21,214 nt of DNA, taken from the NCBI GenBank assembly GCA_023228925.1, contig JALOAF010000018.1:1-21214 (forward strand). The letters are read 5' to 3'. Of the stretch, positions 15,046-21,214 are shown in pieces; the first letter of the stretch is position 1, and each line of letters opens with the position of its first letter. The notes under the pieces were generated by a model. It did no database searches, was not told where the DNA came from, and saw nothing but the letters and a program-made list of their open reading frames with translations. The DNA comes from Candidatus Absconditabacterales bacterium (GTDB lineage: Bacteria > Patescibacteriota > Gracilibacteria > Absconditabacterales > Absconditicoccaceae). The position numbers were made by a program, and so were the translations under genes.

Positions 15046-16314
15046 TTAATTTGTCCAAAAATAATCCCAGAAACTCACAACCTTTATATTTGTAACACTA
15101 TCATTCTTTATATTAAATTGACTTTGATTATAAGTAATAATATATCTTTCATCTACCTTAAAAGGAAGTTTTTCAATACCATTTATCTCTCTTGACAAAT
15201 TTTTATTATTTAACTCATAACAAACCTGCACAGCAATTATCTTATTATCTTTTCTTACAATAAAATCACATTCGGTTTCTTTATTATAAAAACATATTTC
15301 AAACCCTTTTTTTAAAAACTCACTGAAAACAAGATTTTCTAAAAGTTTTCCATAATTTGAACTAAAGGAAAAACCTAGGTTCATAAATCCATTATCACAT
15401 AAATAAAGCTTCTTTTTATTATTTATCTGTTCTTTAAGAGAATAAGAAAAAATCTTTATATCACTGAATAAATAACAACTTTCCAATATTTCAATATAAT
15501 CCTTTACAGATTTATCACTGATTTTTAAAGCTTTTGACAAAGAAGAATATGAATAAAGAGAGGTTAAATTAGTAAGTGCATAAAAACTTAACTCTTTAAA
15601 CCCCCTAATATCCCTAATCTGATTATTAGCAACACAATCTTTAAGCAGAATTGTATCATAATAAGCACTAAGTACTTCTCTCTTAAACTCATTCTTCAAA
15701 TCATAAACTTCCACAAATGAGCCATAACTCATCATATCGTCTACTATTTTCAATACTTTTGGCAACTGCTTGTTAACCTCTAATAAACTATTGATATCAT
15801 TGATCTTTAAAATCTCACTAAAACTAAGAGGAAAAACTTTTGTCGAAATATACCTACCGGTAAGTAGCGTAGCCAATTCACCACCCAACAACGATGAATT
15901 TGATCCTGTTATATAGATCTTATCAAATTCACCACTGTCATAAACACTTTTAACAAATTTTTCCCACCCATTAATCGCCTGCACCTCATCCAGAAAAAGA
16001 AACTTCACTTTCTTCTGAGTAAGTTTTTCAGCAGTCTGAATAATCTCATAAAAACCCTCGGAATTACTTGAATATTTCATAAAAAAAGGATCATCCAGAT
16101 TTATGTAAAGAATCTCTTTTGAGTCAATCTTTTCAGCAAGAAAATTTATAACAAGCTTAAATAATGAGGATTTCCCTGATCTTCTGATACCCTGCAAAAC
16201 CTGTATATGCTTAGTGTTCAGATTATTGATAAGTTTGGGAAAAATCTCTCTTTCATATAAATCAGCATAATTCTTTTCCCAATGCTTATTTTGAGATATT
16301 ATCACTTTATTCAT
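15046..16314 (-). CDS. AAA ATPase with DUF4143 domain (COG1373)
   Basis: 422 residues, cytoplasmic. The AAA_14 ATPase domain has Walker A GIRRSGKSSL (42-51), Walker B FLFLDEVQ (105-112), sensor-like TGSNSSLL (136-143) and the family hallmark LTGRY (151-155) followed by FPLSFSE. The C-terminal half is DUF4143, ending in a restriction-nuclease-like fold with ECDFIVRKDNKIIAVQVCYEL (about 344-364). Proteins of this family are common in bacteria and their function is mostly unknown; they are often mobile or strain-specific. ATG at 16314 has AAGGA 8 bases upstream and is served by a consensus promoter. It is transcribed alone; the toxin-antitoxin pair to its right ends 169 bases before its start. 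Confidence 0.9.
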   Translation of the reverse strand: MNKVIISQNKHWEKNYADLYEREIFPKLINNLNTKHIQVLQGIRRSGKSSLFKLVINFLAEKIDSKEILYINLDDPFFMKYSSNSEGFYEIIQTAEKLTQKKVKFLFLDEVQAINGWEKFVKSVYDSGEFDKIYITGSNSSLLGGELATLLTGRYISTKVFPLSFSEILKINDINSLLEVNKQLPKVLKIVDDMMSYGSFVEVYDLKNEFKREVLSAYYDTILLKDCVANNQIRDIRGFKELSFYALTNLTSLYSYSSLSKALKISDKSVKDYIEILESCYLFSDIKIFSYSLKEQINNKKKLYLCDNGFMNLGFSFSSNYGKLLENLVFSEFLKKGFEICFYNKETECDFIVRKDNKIIAVQVCYELNNKNLSREINGIEKLPFKVDERYIITYNQSQFNIKNDSVTNIKVVSFWDYFWTN

Positions 16315-16346
16315 AGTATAATCCTTGTTTTTATATGTTTTCTCGT

Positions 16347-16375
16347 ATTATATTCCGAAATATCAAAATTGTCAA
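16347..16375 (-). promoter_or_regulatory. Consensus sigma-70 promoter of the DUF4143 ATPase gene
   Basis: On the minus strand TTGACA (16375-16370), exactly 17 bases, then TATAAT (16352-16347): both boxes match the sigma-70 consensus perfectly at optimal spacing. Transcription would start near 16340, giving a leader of about 26 bases with the AAGGA ribosome site. Confidence 0.8.
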
Positions 16376-16483
16376 TAAGCAAATCCTAATTATATCAAAA
16401 ATACCTTATACACTTTGCTTCATATAAATAAAGGGATTACAGGATAAACAACATTCTCAGGATGACTGTTAATATCAATATAT

Positions 16484-16735
16484 CTAACCTCTAGGGAGTA
16501 TCGTGAATATAATAATTAGCACACCATCTCTGATTTTGATTATTATTCTTAAATCACCTACTCTTAATCTGTGAAATTCTTTCAGATCACCTGTTAATCT
16601 TCTGACATTTTTATTTTCATGAATGTTTTCGGATTGCGAGAGAAGTTCAATTTTTTTTATTATCTTTTTCTGGATATTTGAGGGAAATTTCTTTAATTGT
16701 CTTATGCTTTCTTTTGTATATTCGACTTTAAGCAT
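16484..16735 (-). CDS. RelE/ParE-superfamily toxin
   Basis: 83 residues with the RelE/ParE layout: VEYTKESIRQLKKFPSNIQKKIIKKIELL (4-32), NVRRLTGDLKEFHRLRVGDLRIIIKI (43-68), then IIIFTILPRG. RelE-type members cut mRNA in the ribosome and ParE-type members inhibit gyrase; the sequence does not settle which. The chain stops right after the PRG of the usual PRG..Y ending, so the last few residues, often catalytic in RelE-type toxins, are missing. The ATG at 16735 overlaps the antitoxin stop by 8 bases, the typical arrangement for such pairs, and its expression depends on the antitoxin transcript. Confidence 0.8.
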   Translation of the reverse strand: MLKVEYTKESIRQLKKFPSNIQKKIIKKIELLSQSENIHENKNVRRLTGDLKEFHRLRVGDLRIIIKIRDGVLIIIFTILPRG

Positions 16736-16898
16736 TTAAAAGCTTCTTGACTTTATCATGAGATATTGTATCTCCTTTTTCAGCTTCATTTATTGCTTTT
16801 GCCAGTGAATTGTAATATTTTTTATTTGTGATTATCTCAATTGTTTCTTTGTGTGCAAGAATGTATTCGTCAACTAATTCTTCAATTATCTTGCTCAT
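16728..16898 (-). CDS. Short antitoxin partner of the RelE/ParE-type toxin
   Basis: 56 residues, beginning MSKIIEELVDEYILAHKETIEI and ending AINEAEKGDTISHDKVKKLLNA. The end resembles the toxin-binding tail of Phd/RelB-like antitoxins (an amphipathic helix, then an acidic linker and a short helix). Its last 8 bases overlap the toxin start. No DNA-binding fold is visible, and there is no clear ribosome site before the ATG at 16898. The frame is open upstream (KNIDDIP) until a TGA in R1 copy c, with no start codon between. The N-terminal, probably DNA-binding, part has likely been lost to the repeat at 16923. Confidence 0.7.
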   Translation of the reverse strand: MSKIIEELVDEYILAHKETIEIITNKKYYNSLAKAINEAEKGDTISHDKVKKLLNA

Positions 16899-16922
16899 CG
16901 GGATATCGTCAATATTTTTTGA

Positions 16923-17125
16923 ATTTAGTACAGATTGTCATAAGAGTGAGATGGTGAAGTAGTGAAGTGGTTAAGTAGTGAAATGGGAAAAGCAAAAACT
17001 TTAAATCTAATTCACAATTTGGCGATTTCGCTATCTCACAGGTTTTAAATGGTTAAAGAATTAAAACCCTATAAACCCCACAAACCATAAAAATAACTGG
17101 ATTCCTGAACTGGTCAGGAATTACA
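16923..17125 (+). repeat. R1 interspersed repeat, copy c
   Basis: Starts with TTAGTACAGATTGTCATA (compare 14596-14613), continues with purine-rich GTGAGATGGTGAAGTAGTG tracts, and has a 56-base block (17025-17080) identical to 14722-14777. It ends in a perfect hairpin ATTCCTGA-ACTGG-TCAGGAAT (17101-17121). It fills the gap between the toxin-antitoxin pair and the MBL gene, and its right end lies 2 bases from the MBL stop codon. Confidence 0.8.
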
Positions 17126-17126
17126 G

Positions 17127-17936
17127 TCATAGATCAATTATATCTCCGGCATATAGATGATTGATATCTGTTTTCATATATTTTTTTAGTATTGAATATG
17201 AATCAATTCCAGTACAATGTCCAAAATAGCAATATTCGGGATCAAGTTCATCTATATATTGGGAAATTTCTATAAGTTCATCTTCATTTTTGTGAAGTAA
17301 ATGTGTTCCGCCTATAATTGCATAAATTGGTTTTTTTAGATTGTTTCTAATATATTCAATTGTATTTTTTATTCCTGAATGTGTACAACCAAGTATTATA
17401 ACTATTTTGTTTTTATATTCAATTGCCATTGCCATATCATCTATCATGATATCTACCCTGTTATCAGACATTATATGTCCTGAATTTTTTTCATATTTAC
17501 GAGGTATTTCACCAGTTAAATATATTTTATCGTATATTTTTGTAAAGTTTTGGGTGAATTTTAATAATATATCTTTTTTTATTAAATTTTCTTTATTAAG
17601 TTTTTGACTTATTCCTGTATATCTATTGCTATTACTTGAAATTCTTTTTGTAAAACATTTTTCATGCAAATAAAAAGGTTTATATTTCATACTATCGAGT
17701 ATATGAACAAATCCGTCAGAATGATCATAATGACCATGACTTAATACAAATATATCAATAAAATCTGTGTTAATATTTAGAGTTTTTAAATTATGTTGTA
17801 TTGCTAAACCTTGTCCTGAATCAAAAAGAATTTTTTTACCATTGTATTCAATTAAAAGACTTAAACCATGTTCTGCAAGAAAATCTGGTTTTCTTGCAGA
17901 ATCCACAGTAATTATCTTTATATTTAAATTACTCAT
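17127..17936 (-). CDS. MBL-fold metallo-hydrolase (COG1237-like)
   Basis: 269 residues, cytoplasmic. Metallo-beta-lactamase fold with the metal motif SHGHYDHSDG (H67, H69, D71, H72), further histidines in LGCTHSG (H186) and GGTHLL (H212), and GHCTG (H240-C241) near the C-terminus. This set and the opening ITVDSARKPDFLAEHGLSLLIEYNGKKILFDSG match the COG1237 group, annotated as 7,8-dihydropterin-6-yl-methyl-4-(beta-D-ribofuranosyl)aminobenzene 5'-phosphate synthase in methanogens. In bacteria the substrate is unknown. The ATG at 17936 overlaps the stop of an upstream coding remnant (ATGA) and has no good ribosome site, so it was translationally coupled to that gene. That gene is now cut off at 18041, and no promoter is visible between. 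Confidence 0.85.
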   Translation of the reverse strand: MSNLNIKIITVDSARKPDFLAEHGLSLLIEYNGKKILFDSGQGLAIQHNLKTLNINTDFIDIFVLSHGHYDHSDGFVHILDSMKYKPFYLHEKCFTKRISSNSNRYTGISQKLNKENLIKKDILLKFTQNFTKIYDKIYLTGEIPRKYEKNSGHIMSDNRVDIMIDDMAMAIEYKNKIVIILGCTHSGIKNTIEYIRNNLKKPIYAIIGGTHLLHKNEDELIEISQYIDELDPEYCYFGHCTGIDSYSILKKYMKTDINHLYAGDIIDL

Positions 17937-18040
17937 TTTATCTTTGAAGCAAATGAAGAATCTAATTCCATAAGCATTTCATAAGTTTCTCTATGTGAAT
18001 AACCTATGATATTTCTTTCATTTCTGTATTGGTGTAGAAT
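17933..18040 (-). pseudogene. 3' remnant of the gene once upstream of the MBL hydrolase
   Basis: 35 codons read ILHQYRNERNIIGYSHRETYEMLMELDSSFASKIK and end in a TGA that overlaps the ATG of the MBL gene by 3 bases. The ATGA overlap and protein-like composition argue that this is the end of a real gene. The frame enters the R2 palindrome at 18041 and meets a stop just beyond it, with no start codon. I do not recognise the family. Confidence 0.5.
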
Positions 18041-18062
18041 GGGGTCAAACCGGTTTGACCCC
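18041..18062. repeat. R2 repeat as a perfect 22-base palindrome
   Basis: GGGG-TCAAACCGGTTTGA-CCCC is its own reverse complement. Half of it recurs at 1467-1478 and 1809-1820. It supplies the last codons and TGA stop of the 271-aa gene and marks the point where the gene upstream of the MBL hydrolase is cut. Confidence 0.8.
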
Positions 18063-18860
18063 TAATTTCTTATATGATTGATTAAAAGCTTCACTATCAA
18101 CTTCAATATAGTCATTTTTCAAATAATCAAAAATACTATGACTCTTATTTATCAGGATAGATTTGAAATAAAGCCAAATATCAAAATTAAAATTAATTTC
18201 TTCTACCACATCTTCGTTTGATTTTAATACATAAACAAAAATACTTCTAAAAACTATACCATTTGTAAGCATGCTTGGTGACCCAACTTTATTTATATAG
18301 TCGGGCACTCCAATTTTGTTAACTAACGAATTAATATCTTCATATTTATCTATACCTTTATATTTTTTTAATAATTCTATTTCTTTATCTTTTCTTATCA
18401 AATAATTATATTTTTTTATTATTTGATTATCGGGAACATTACAATTTGTTTCAATAGATTCTAATTTATTATTATAATTAAATTTAAATATAATTATTCC
18501 ATCGCAGTCAGTTAAAATTATCTGTAAATATTTTGAGTCATTATCTTTAATAAATGATAGCTCTAATTTTTCGGTTAAGTTTTGAAAAAAAGTTTCTACA
18601 TCTTTTAAAGAAATCTCTTCAGAAATATTTTTTAAAAAATCATTAATATCAGAATTTTTAATTTCTTTAAAAATTAAACTTCTTTTAAAATCCTCTTCTT
18701 TTTTATAATCAAAAACATTGATATTACTAAACAATTCATAAGGTAATCTGAAAATAAAAAAAACAATCAAGCCTTTAAATAAAAATATTAATATTAATAT
18801 TAATATTAAATTATAAAGTTTTTTCATTATATATTTTGTTTTACTCACAATTTTTCTCAT
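18045..18860 (-). CDS. Membrane-anchored protein after Rhs tip, candidate immunity protein
   Basis: 271 residues from ATG 18860, overlapping the Rhs stop by 20 bases; an ATG at 18827 (MKKLYN) is an equally possible start and ribosome sites are weak for both. One hydrophobic segment lies near the N-terminus (about 15-38, LYNLILILILIFLFKGLIVFFIFRL), with the rest predicted soluble and charged, so it is probably an anchored protein whose domain faces outward. A four-copy 6-base repeat (18784-18807) codes the LILILILI stretch. The last residues (GVKPV) and the TGA come from the R2 palindrome, so the original C-terminus may be longer. Genes directly after Rhs toxin tips commonly encode immunity proteins, which is the basis for the suggestion. 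I recognise no family. Confidence 0.6.
   Translation of the reverse strand: MRKIVSKTKYIMKKLYNLILILILIFLFKGLIVFFIFRLPYELFSNINVFDYKKEEDFKRSLIFKEIKNSDINDFLKNISEEISLKDVETFFQNLTEKLELSFIKDNDSKYLQIILTDCDGIIIFKFNYNNKLESIETNCNVPDNQIIKKYNYLIRKDKEIELLKKYKGIDKYEDINSLVNKIGVPDYINKVGSPSMLTNGIVFRSIFVYVLKSNEDVVEEINFNFDIWLYFKSILINKSHSIFDYLKNDYIEVDSEAFNQSYKKLGVKPV
18784..18807. repeat. Hexanucleotide tandem repeat (AATATT x4) inside a coding region
   Basis: Four perfect copies of AATATT, each two codons (Leu-Ile) on the minus strand. A copy-number change keeps the frame and alters the length of the membrane segment by two residues. Confidence 0.7.
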
Positions 18861-19758
18861 TATACTCTTTTATTTTTTTTACAAAATCAAAAACTTCTTT
18901 TGGTGTAGTAACAAAATTATCAGGAAAATTCTTCACTCCCTCAAATTCATCTTTCAGCATGTCTGTATATTTATCATCATCAGGCATTCCGGATATAATA
19001 CTCCATAAAACCTCATCATCACAATTATTACCTAAAACACTATATAACGGTTTATTATTTTTTAATTTTTTTATATATGAAGAAATTTTCTTTTCATTAA
19101 AATTATTTATTTCTATAACATTTAAAATACTATCATTGTAAATTTTCAGAGTTATTTTTTTACTATTAAATGTTGAAGAATCCCATCCTAAGGGGTCTAC
19201 ATAATTCACTGGATTATTTGCTACATAAGCATAATTGTTTAACTGTGATGGGTTATATACAACAGATGGATCGTTATTAAGCAATCCTGCTTCATTGTAT
19301 TTGTCTTTCTGCATAAATCTTCCTATAGTTGGATCATAATATCTTGAGCGGTAATAATACAACCCTGTAATCTCGTCATATTCTCTTGAAGTAAATCCAA
19401 ACCCTGATATAGATTCTTTCTCTTCTTCTCCATAAGCTCTGTATCTTCTGTAATCTTTCATAATTCCATCTTTATCAAAGATTGCCTTAATGTTTCCAAG
19501 ATAATCTCTGATATAATATTCTTCATTCCCATTACTTTCTATTTTACCATATATCTCATCTATATTCTGCCCTGATATATATTCTTCTTTGATTTCTCCA
19601 TCTCCATTCTTTATCTCAAATATATTCGATCCTGCATAACTGAATCTCTCATATTCAGACTTTTCTCCACTCACCTTTCTTTCTGTCCTGTTTCCAAATA
19701 CATCATAACTGTATTCTACTATATTTCCATCCTTTAGAAGTTCTAGATTATTTACTGA
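18841..19758 (-). pseudogene. Rhs core C-terminus with variable tip, 5' part lost
   Basis: The frame runs 305 codons from just after a TAA at 19761-19759 to the TAA at 18841. It starts inside an Rhs repeat (NIVEYSYDVFGNRTERKV), with no start codon or ribosome site. The Rhs-associated core is complete: GNIKAIFDKDGIMKDYRRYRAYGEE, FGFTSREYDEITGLYYYRSRYYDPTIGRFMQKD, NNYAYVANNPVNYVDPLGW (about 19670-19183). After DPLG about 114 residues form the variable tip, including LGNNCDDEVLWSI (cysteine codon 19023-19021) and FVTTPKEVFDFVKK. The NNC then TP..V arrangement recalls papain-like peptidase tips, but this is a guess. Intact Rhs proteins are 1000-2000 residues with a secretion module, so this is an orphan tip of the kind that serves as donor for tip exchange. 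Confidence 0.85.
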
Positions 19759-20414
19759 TTATCATGGAAATATCATCTGTACGATCAAATAATTTCTGTG
19801 GCAATCTCCAAAAAGCACTTTTGTAGTTATTCCCAAGCTAAAAATTTCAATTTTTTTTGATTGTTTTATATGTTTTAATTCAATAAAAAAAACTCCTCTG
19901 GAAAAATGTCCCATGGCTACACCGAGAATAAGGAATTATATGATCAATTTCAGCGATAAAAAGCCTGTGAATTATAACAAATCATTATTATTTTAATCTT
20001 TTACGAACCAATGTACCTATTAGACCATTATTGTGAATAATTTCACAATTAAATCTTCTGAATAATTATAATAAATTTTTGATTGTTTTATGAAATATTT
20101 TGTCGTTTTTTGTCTGTTTTTTTGAAGTTTTTTTGTTTTTTTATATATTTCACAGAATCAACATTTGGAATAATATTCGCAGGAGTTTGCGGGATAATGG
20201 TATTTATATCACCTGATGAACTATTACCATCAGCTGAAAAATTTGGAGAACATCATCTGTCAATAGATTGAATCGAGGGTCAAATACTATAATCAAAAAA
20301 AAAAATATCTGACAGCAATTACGAGAACTCGTTAGAAATTTTTCAATTAAAAAAAAGTATGAAAGATTTTTTAAAACAAACACAAAAAAAATCTACTGAT
20401 TCAAGTTAGAAAAC
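19759..20414. other. Decayed intergenic stretch
   Basis: No complete gene. On minus there are only short frames: 19914-19762 (50 codons from an ATG without ribosome site) and 19837-19748 (29 codons, LGNNYKSAFWRLPQKLFDRTDDIS). On plus the recognisable item is a ZupT relic (20149-20271), and after it 20307-20409 reads a protein-like tail (SDSNYENSLEIFQLKKSMKDFL) without a start. Runs of T (20106-20142) and A (20295-20305) are frequent. The stretch looks like several broken gene ends placed next to each other. Confidence 0.5.
20149..20271 (+). pseudogene. ZupT/ZIP-family zinc transporter fragment
   Basis: About 40 codons read FTESTFGIIFAGVCGIMVFISPDELLPSAEKFGEHHLSID and then a TGA. This matches the conserved ZIP/ZupT helix ending in the metal-site region (AGIMV.IS.DELLP.A..YG..H.SI). 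Intact ZupT proteins are about 260-270 residues; here the parts on both sides are gone, and the preceding codons are T-rich and unrelated. The glycine and leucine expected in AG-x-M and IS-L-DELLP positions are partly changed (AGVCGIM, ISPDELLP), consistent with decay. Confidence 0.6.
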
Positions 20415-21214
20415 TCAATTCTTTGTTTTTACTGAATAGCTTGTTGATTTTTCTCCTTCGCCAAAGGAGTTTTCTGCACTTACATTGAATTTATATAAAG
20501 TATCTGAGTTAAGATTGTTTATTTCAAGAAAAGTATTGGTTACATTTGTCTGAACAACATTGTCATCAGCATATATATTATAAAAATCAGAACCTGGAAC
20601 ACTATTCCATATTAAAGTAAGTGAATTATTTTTAACATCAAGTGAATTTACAAATGCTACTCTTGAAGGAAGGGTTTTTATTGTAACTATATCCGATTCA
20701 AGACCTGTTCCTGAATTGTTATAGCAAACGACTGAAAAGTCATAATTAGTTCCTGGATTAAGATCTGCAATATACAAATAATTATTTGCTGTAGAATTTC
20801 CAGTATAACTACCATTTTTCTTAACTCTATAATGAGTTGCTCCATTAGAATTATTCCATCTTAATGTAAGGCTTGAAGTTGTAAGCTCTGAATACAGTAT
20901 TCCTGATGTTTTTTCTGGTGGCATTATAACTGTTAACTCTTCTGATTTTTCACCTTCTATATTGTTTTTTAATGCAGATATACTAACTTTATATATATTT
21001 CCAGATTGTCTATTAAGTACATTTGTGAAGTTATTTAAAGTTTCAGTTCCATAAAATACATTATCAACATATATTCTATAGCTATCTGCTTTATTATCTA
21101 AATTCCAGTTTACTTTGAAATAAGTATCTCCAATTTCTGATATATTTATATTCTGTGGTGGTGAAAGTAAGGTTGAAACAGCATAATTTGCCGAAATATC
21201 TCCTTTCCCACTTG
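20415..21214 (-). CDS. Fibronectin type III repeat protein, C-terminal part, 5' end outside the window
   Basis: The frame is open from the right edge (first full codon at 21212) to the TAA at 20415, 265 residues; the ATG at 20924 is internal. Three FnIII domains follow each other: LSPPQNINISEIGDTYFKVNW...EKSEELTVIMPP, EKTSGILYSELTTSSLTLRW...GLESDIVTIKTLP, and SRVAFVNSLDVKNNSLTLIW...GEGEKSTSYSVKTKN. Each shows the FnIII tryptophan (LRW, LIW), a tyrosine (Y.V, Y.I) and the L.P.T.Y or L...T.Y.F strand. The protein ends directly after the third domain. Such chains are spacers or binding modules in secreted or surface proteins; the upstream residues (SGKGDISANYAVST) could belong to a serine-protease-like or other exported domain beyond the edge, which cannot be judged here. 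Confidence 0.85.
   Translation of the reverse strand, partial: SGKGDISANYAVSTLLSPPQNINISEIGDTYFKVNWNLDNKADSYRIYVDNVFYGTETLNNFTNVLNRQSGNIYKVSISALKNNIEGEKSEELTVIMPPEKTSGILYSELTTSSLTLRWNNSNGATHYRVKKNGSYTGNSTANNYLYIADLNPGTNYDFSVVCYNNSGTGLESDIVTIKTLPSRVAFVNSLDVKNNSLTLIWNSVPGSDFYNIYADDNVVQTNVTNTFLEINNLNSDTLYKFNVSAENSFGEGEKSTSYSVKTKN

Noticed and set aside
14905..15095. Two short plus-strand frames (MSLLFVEKYKLIDF..., MHFFEEVLIDIYCY...) in the same phase, split by one TAA
   Set aside because: They could be a relic gene, but I recognise no family and the second runs into the opposite-strand ATPase gene.
19748..19837. 29-codon minus-strand frame LGNNYKSAFWRLPQKLFDRTDDIS, similar in look to the NNC tip motif
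   Set aside because: It may be a second broken Rhs tip, but the length is too short and the cysteine is absent, so it is not called.
19922..19951. EIDHIIPYSR on the minus strand, reminiscent of the Cas9 HNH motif
   Set aside because: The frame is only about 33 codons between stops, the residues after it do not follow the Cas9 pattern, and no other Cas motif, Cas gene or repeat array is present.
1..21214. CRISPR array, tRNA, rRNA or riboswitch
   Set aside because: No regularly spaced short repeats, no cloverleaf with a T-loop signature and no conserved riboswitch core were seen.

Overview
The window is AT-rich (visibly about 30% GC), uses the standard code with TGA as stop, and has clear AGGAG-type ribosome binding sites and at least one consensus sigma-70 promoter. 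The lipoprotein signal, the Rhs remnant and the large fibronectin type III protein fit a low-GC diderm bacterium. I cannot assign a phylum. All complete genes from 1800 to the right edge are on the minus strand; only the partial MATE transporter at the left edge is on plus.

Left to right: (1) the 3' part of a MATE efflux pump (3-1166). (2) A 630-base repeat mosaic. (3) A defence island, 1800-13300, transcribed right to left. It starts with a PLD nuclease-SNF2 helicase fusion and a 1191-residue Eco57I-like adenine methyltransferase with its own target-recognition region. Then come an uncharacterised 222-aa protein, an HNH endonuclease, an uncharacterised 223-aa protein, a collapsed DUF2779 gene and a PD-(D/E)XK nuclease. 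(4) A lipoprotein gene with a strong hairpin at its 3' end. (5) A DUF4143 AAA ATPase, a RelE/ParE-type toxin with a short overlapping antitoxin, and an MBL-fold hydrolase of COG1237 type. (6) A small membrane-anchored protein downstream of an Rhs tip that has lost its 5' part. (7) A decayed stretch with a ZupT zinc-transporter relic. (8) The C-terminal part of a fibronectin type III protein that runs off the right edge.

The helicase and methyltransferase probably work as one restriction unit: methylation marks self DNA, and the helicase with its PLD head attacks unmarked DNA. The parts resemble DISARM (SNF2 helicase, adenine methylase, PLD protein), but no DrmA or DrmB is present and the PLD domain is fused to the helicase. 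The downstream nuclease genes look added one at a time, because related repeat elements lie in the gaps between several of them.

Three families of short interspersed repeats run through the window. R1 is a hairpin element (copies near 1640-1753, 14574-14827 and 16923-17125). R2 is a GGTTTGACCCC motif, once as a perfect 22-base palindrome at 18041-18062. R3 is an element of about 130 bases at 4153-4275 and 5383-5520, with a split copy at 1252-1545. Several gene ends lie in or against these repeats: R2 supplies the stop codons of two genes, and the toxin-antitoxin pair and the MBL operon are cut at a repeat. With the gene relics, this marks the window as a recombination-prone accessory region.
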